Shown: one piece after another, positions 5,262 to 5,524 of the stretch
Position numbering within the stretch: position 1 is the stretch's first letter
How the letters are laid out: the number at the start of each line of letters is the position of its first letter
Origin: Prevotellaceae bacterium
Lineage (GTDB): Bacteria; Bacteroidota; Bacteroidia; Bacteroidales; Paludibacteraceae
DNA: 5,524 bases
Reading direction: 5' to 3'
NCBI GenBank assembly: GCA_031270425.1
Contig: JAISXQ010000207.1
Location: forward strand, 1-5,524
Notes under the pieces: model-generated
Databases searched by the model: none
What the model saw: only the letters and a program-made list of their open reading frames with translations
What the model was told of the DNA's origin: nothing
Translations under genes and position numbers: made by a program

Positions 5262-5524
5262 ATGGCAAAAAACAAATTAAATTTATTGGCTGATTTCCCT
5301 CCCGTAACAACCGAACAATGGATGGAAAAGGTAACAGCCGACCTTAAAGGAGCCGATTTTAACAAGAAACTTGTCTGGAAAACGAACGAAGGATTTAATG
5401 TTATGCCTTTTTACAGGGAGGAAAACATTGCCGGAGTGAAAACAAACGAACTTTTCCCCGGCGAATTTCCTTACGTGCAAGGCGCGGATAAATCGAACGA
5501 ATGGTTCATTCGTCAGAATATTAT
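5262..5524 (+). CDS. mutA: Methylmalonyl-CoA mutase small (beta) subunit, N-terminal part, cut by the window end
   Basis: The first 87 codons are present; the family is usually a little over 600 residues, so most of the gene lies beyond the window. The enzyme is an adenosylcobalamin-dependent heterodimer that interconverts succinyl-CoA and (R)-methylmalonyl-CoA in the propionate/succinate route of the cytoplasm; catalysis and B12 binding sit in the large MutB subunit, expected downstream. Recognisable N-terminal features are FPPVTTEQW (12-20), DLKGADF (27-33), LVWKTNEGF (37-45), PFYR (49-52) and FPGEFPYVQG (65-74), which correspond to the conserved 'W.T.EG....P.Y' and 'PG..PY.RG' landmarks of mutases. 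The ATG at 5262 is chosen because the conserved N-terminus begins there and a TAnnTTTG box lies just upstream. No Shine-Dalgarno is seen. No cobalamin riboswitch was found in the leader. Only the start is visible, so intactness is unknown. Confidence 0.88.
   Translation, partial: MAKNKLNLLADFPPVTTEQWMEKVTADLKGADFNKKLVWKTNEGFNVMPFYREENIAGVKTNELFPGEFPYVQGADKSNEWFIRQNI

Overview
The window looks like a piece of a Bacteroidota (probably Bacteroidales) chromosome. Three things support this. The first gene has a C-terminal tail of the type IX secretion system (T9SS) sorting type. Promoter-like TAnnTTTG boxes sit before genes, and the starts have A-rich leaders without a clear Shine-Dalgarno sequence. 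The right edge begins a methylmalonyl-CoA mutase small subunit (mutA) whose N-terminus reads like the Bacteroidales form. All family calls are from reading the sequence; no search was run.

Layout. (1) 32-2320, minus strand: a 762-residue exported protein with four divergent repeats resembling ricin-type beta-trefoil units, then a T9SS sorting tail. (2) 2321-2727: a divergent AT-rich spacer holding candidate promoters for both sides, two or three hairpins and an unexplained GC-richer island at about 2480-2620. (3) 2728-4800, plus strand: a tight three-gene operon made of an ECF sigma factor, a small single-pass membrane protein that overlaps it by 13 bp (candidate anti-sigma factor), and a lipoprotein with a C-terminal membrane segment and an LppM-like motif. 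(4) 4801-5261: a non-coding stretch with a degenerate C-rich extragenic repeat, then a MITE-like element of about 255 bp, then the mutA promoter. (5) 5262-5524: the first 87 codons of mutA, cut by the window edge.

The most interesting part is 4937-5211. A perfect 18-bp inverted repeat (4948-4965 and 5184-5201) is flanked by a perfect 10-bp direct repeat, GCAAAAATAG (4937-4946 and 5202-5211), as expected for a small non-autonomous transposable element with its target duplication. Inside it, 5009-5124 can fold into a long closing stem leading to two well-formed hairpins, a three-way junction. It contains no plausible gene. It lies about 30 bp upstream of the mutA promoter box.

How the genes may work together: the sigma, membrane protein and lipoprotein genes look like one cell-envelope signalling unit. 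The sigma factor would be held by the small membrane protein, with the lipoprotein as sensor, partner or output. MutA belongs to the succinate-propionate interconversion through methylmalonyl-CoA and has no evident functional link to that operon. The sigma operon is clearly more AT-rich by eye than the genes on either side.
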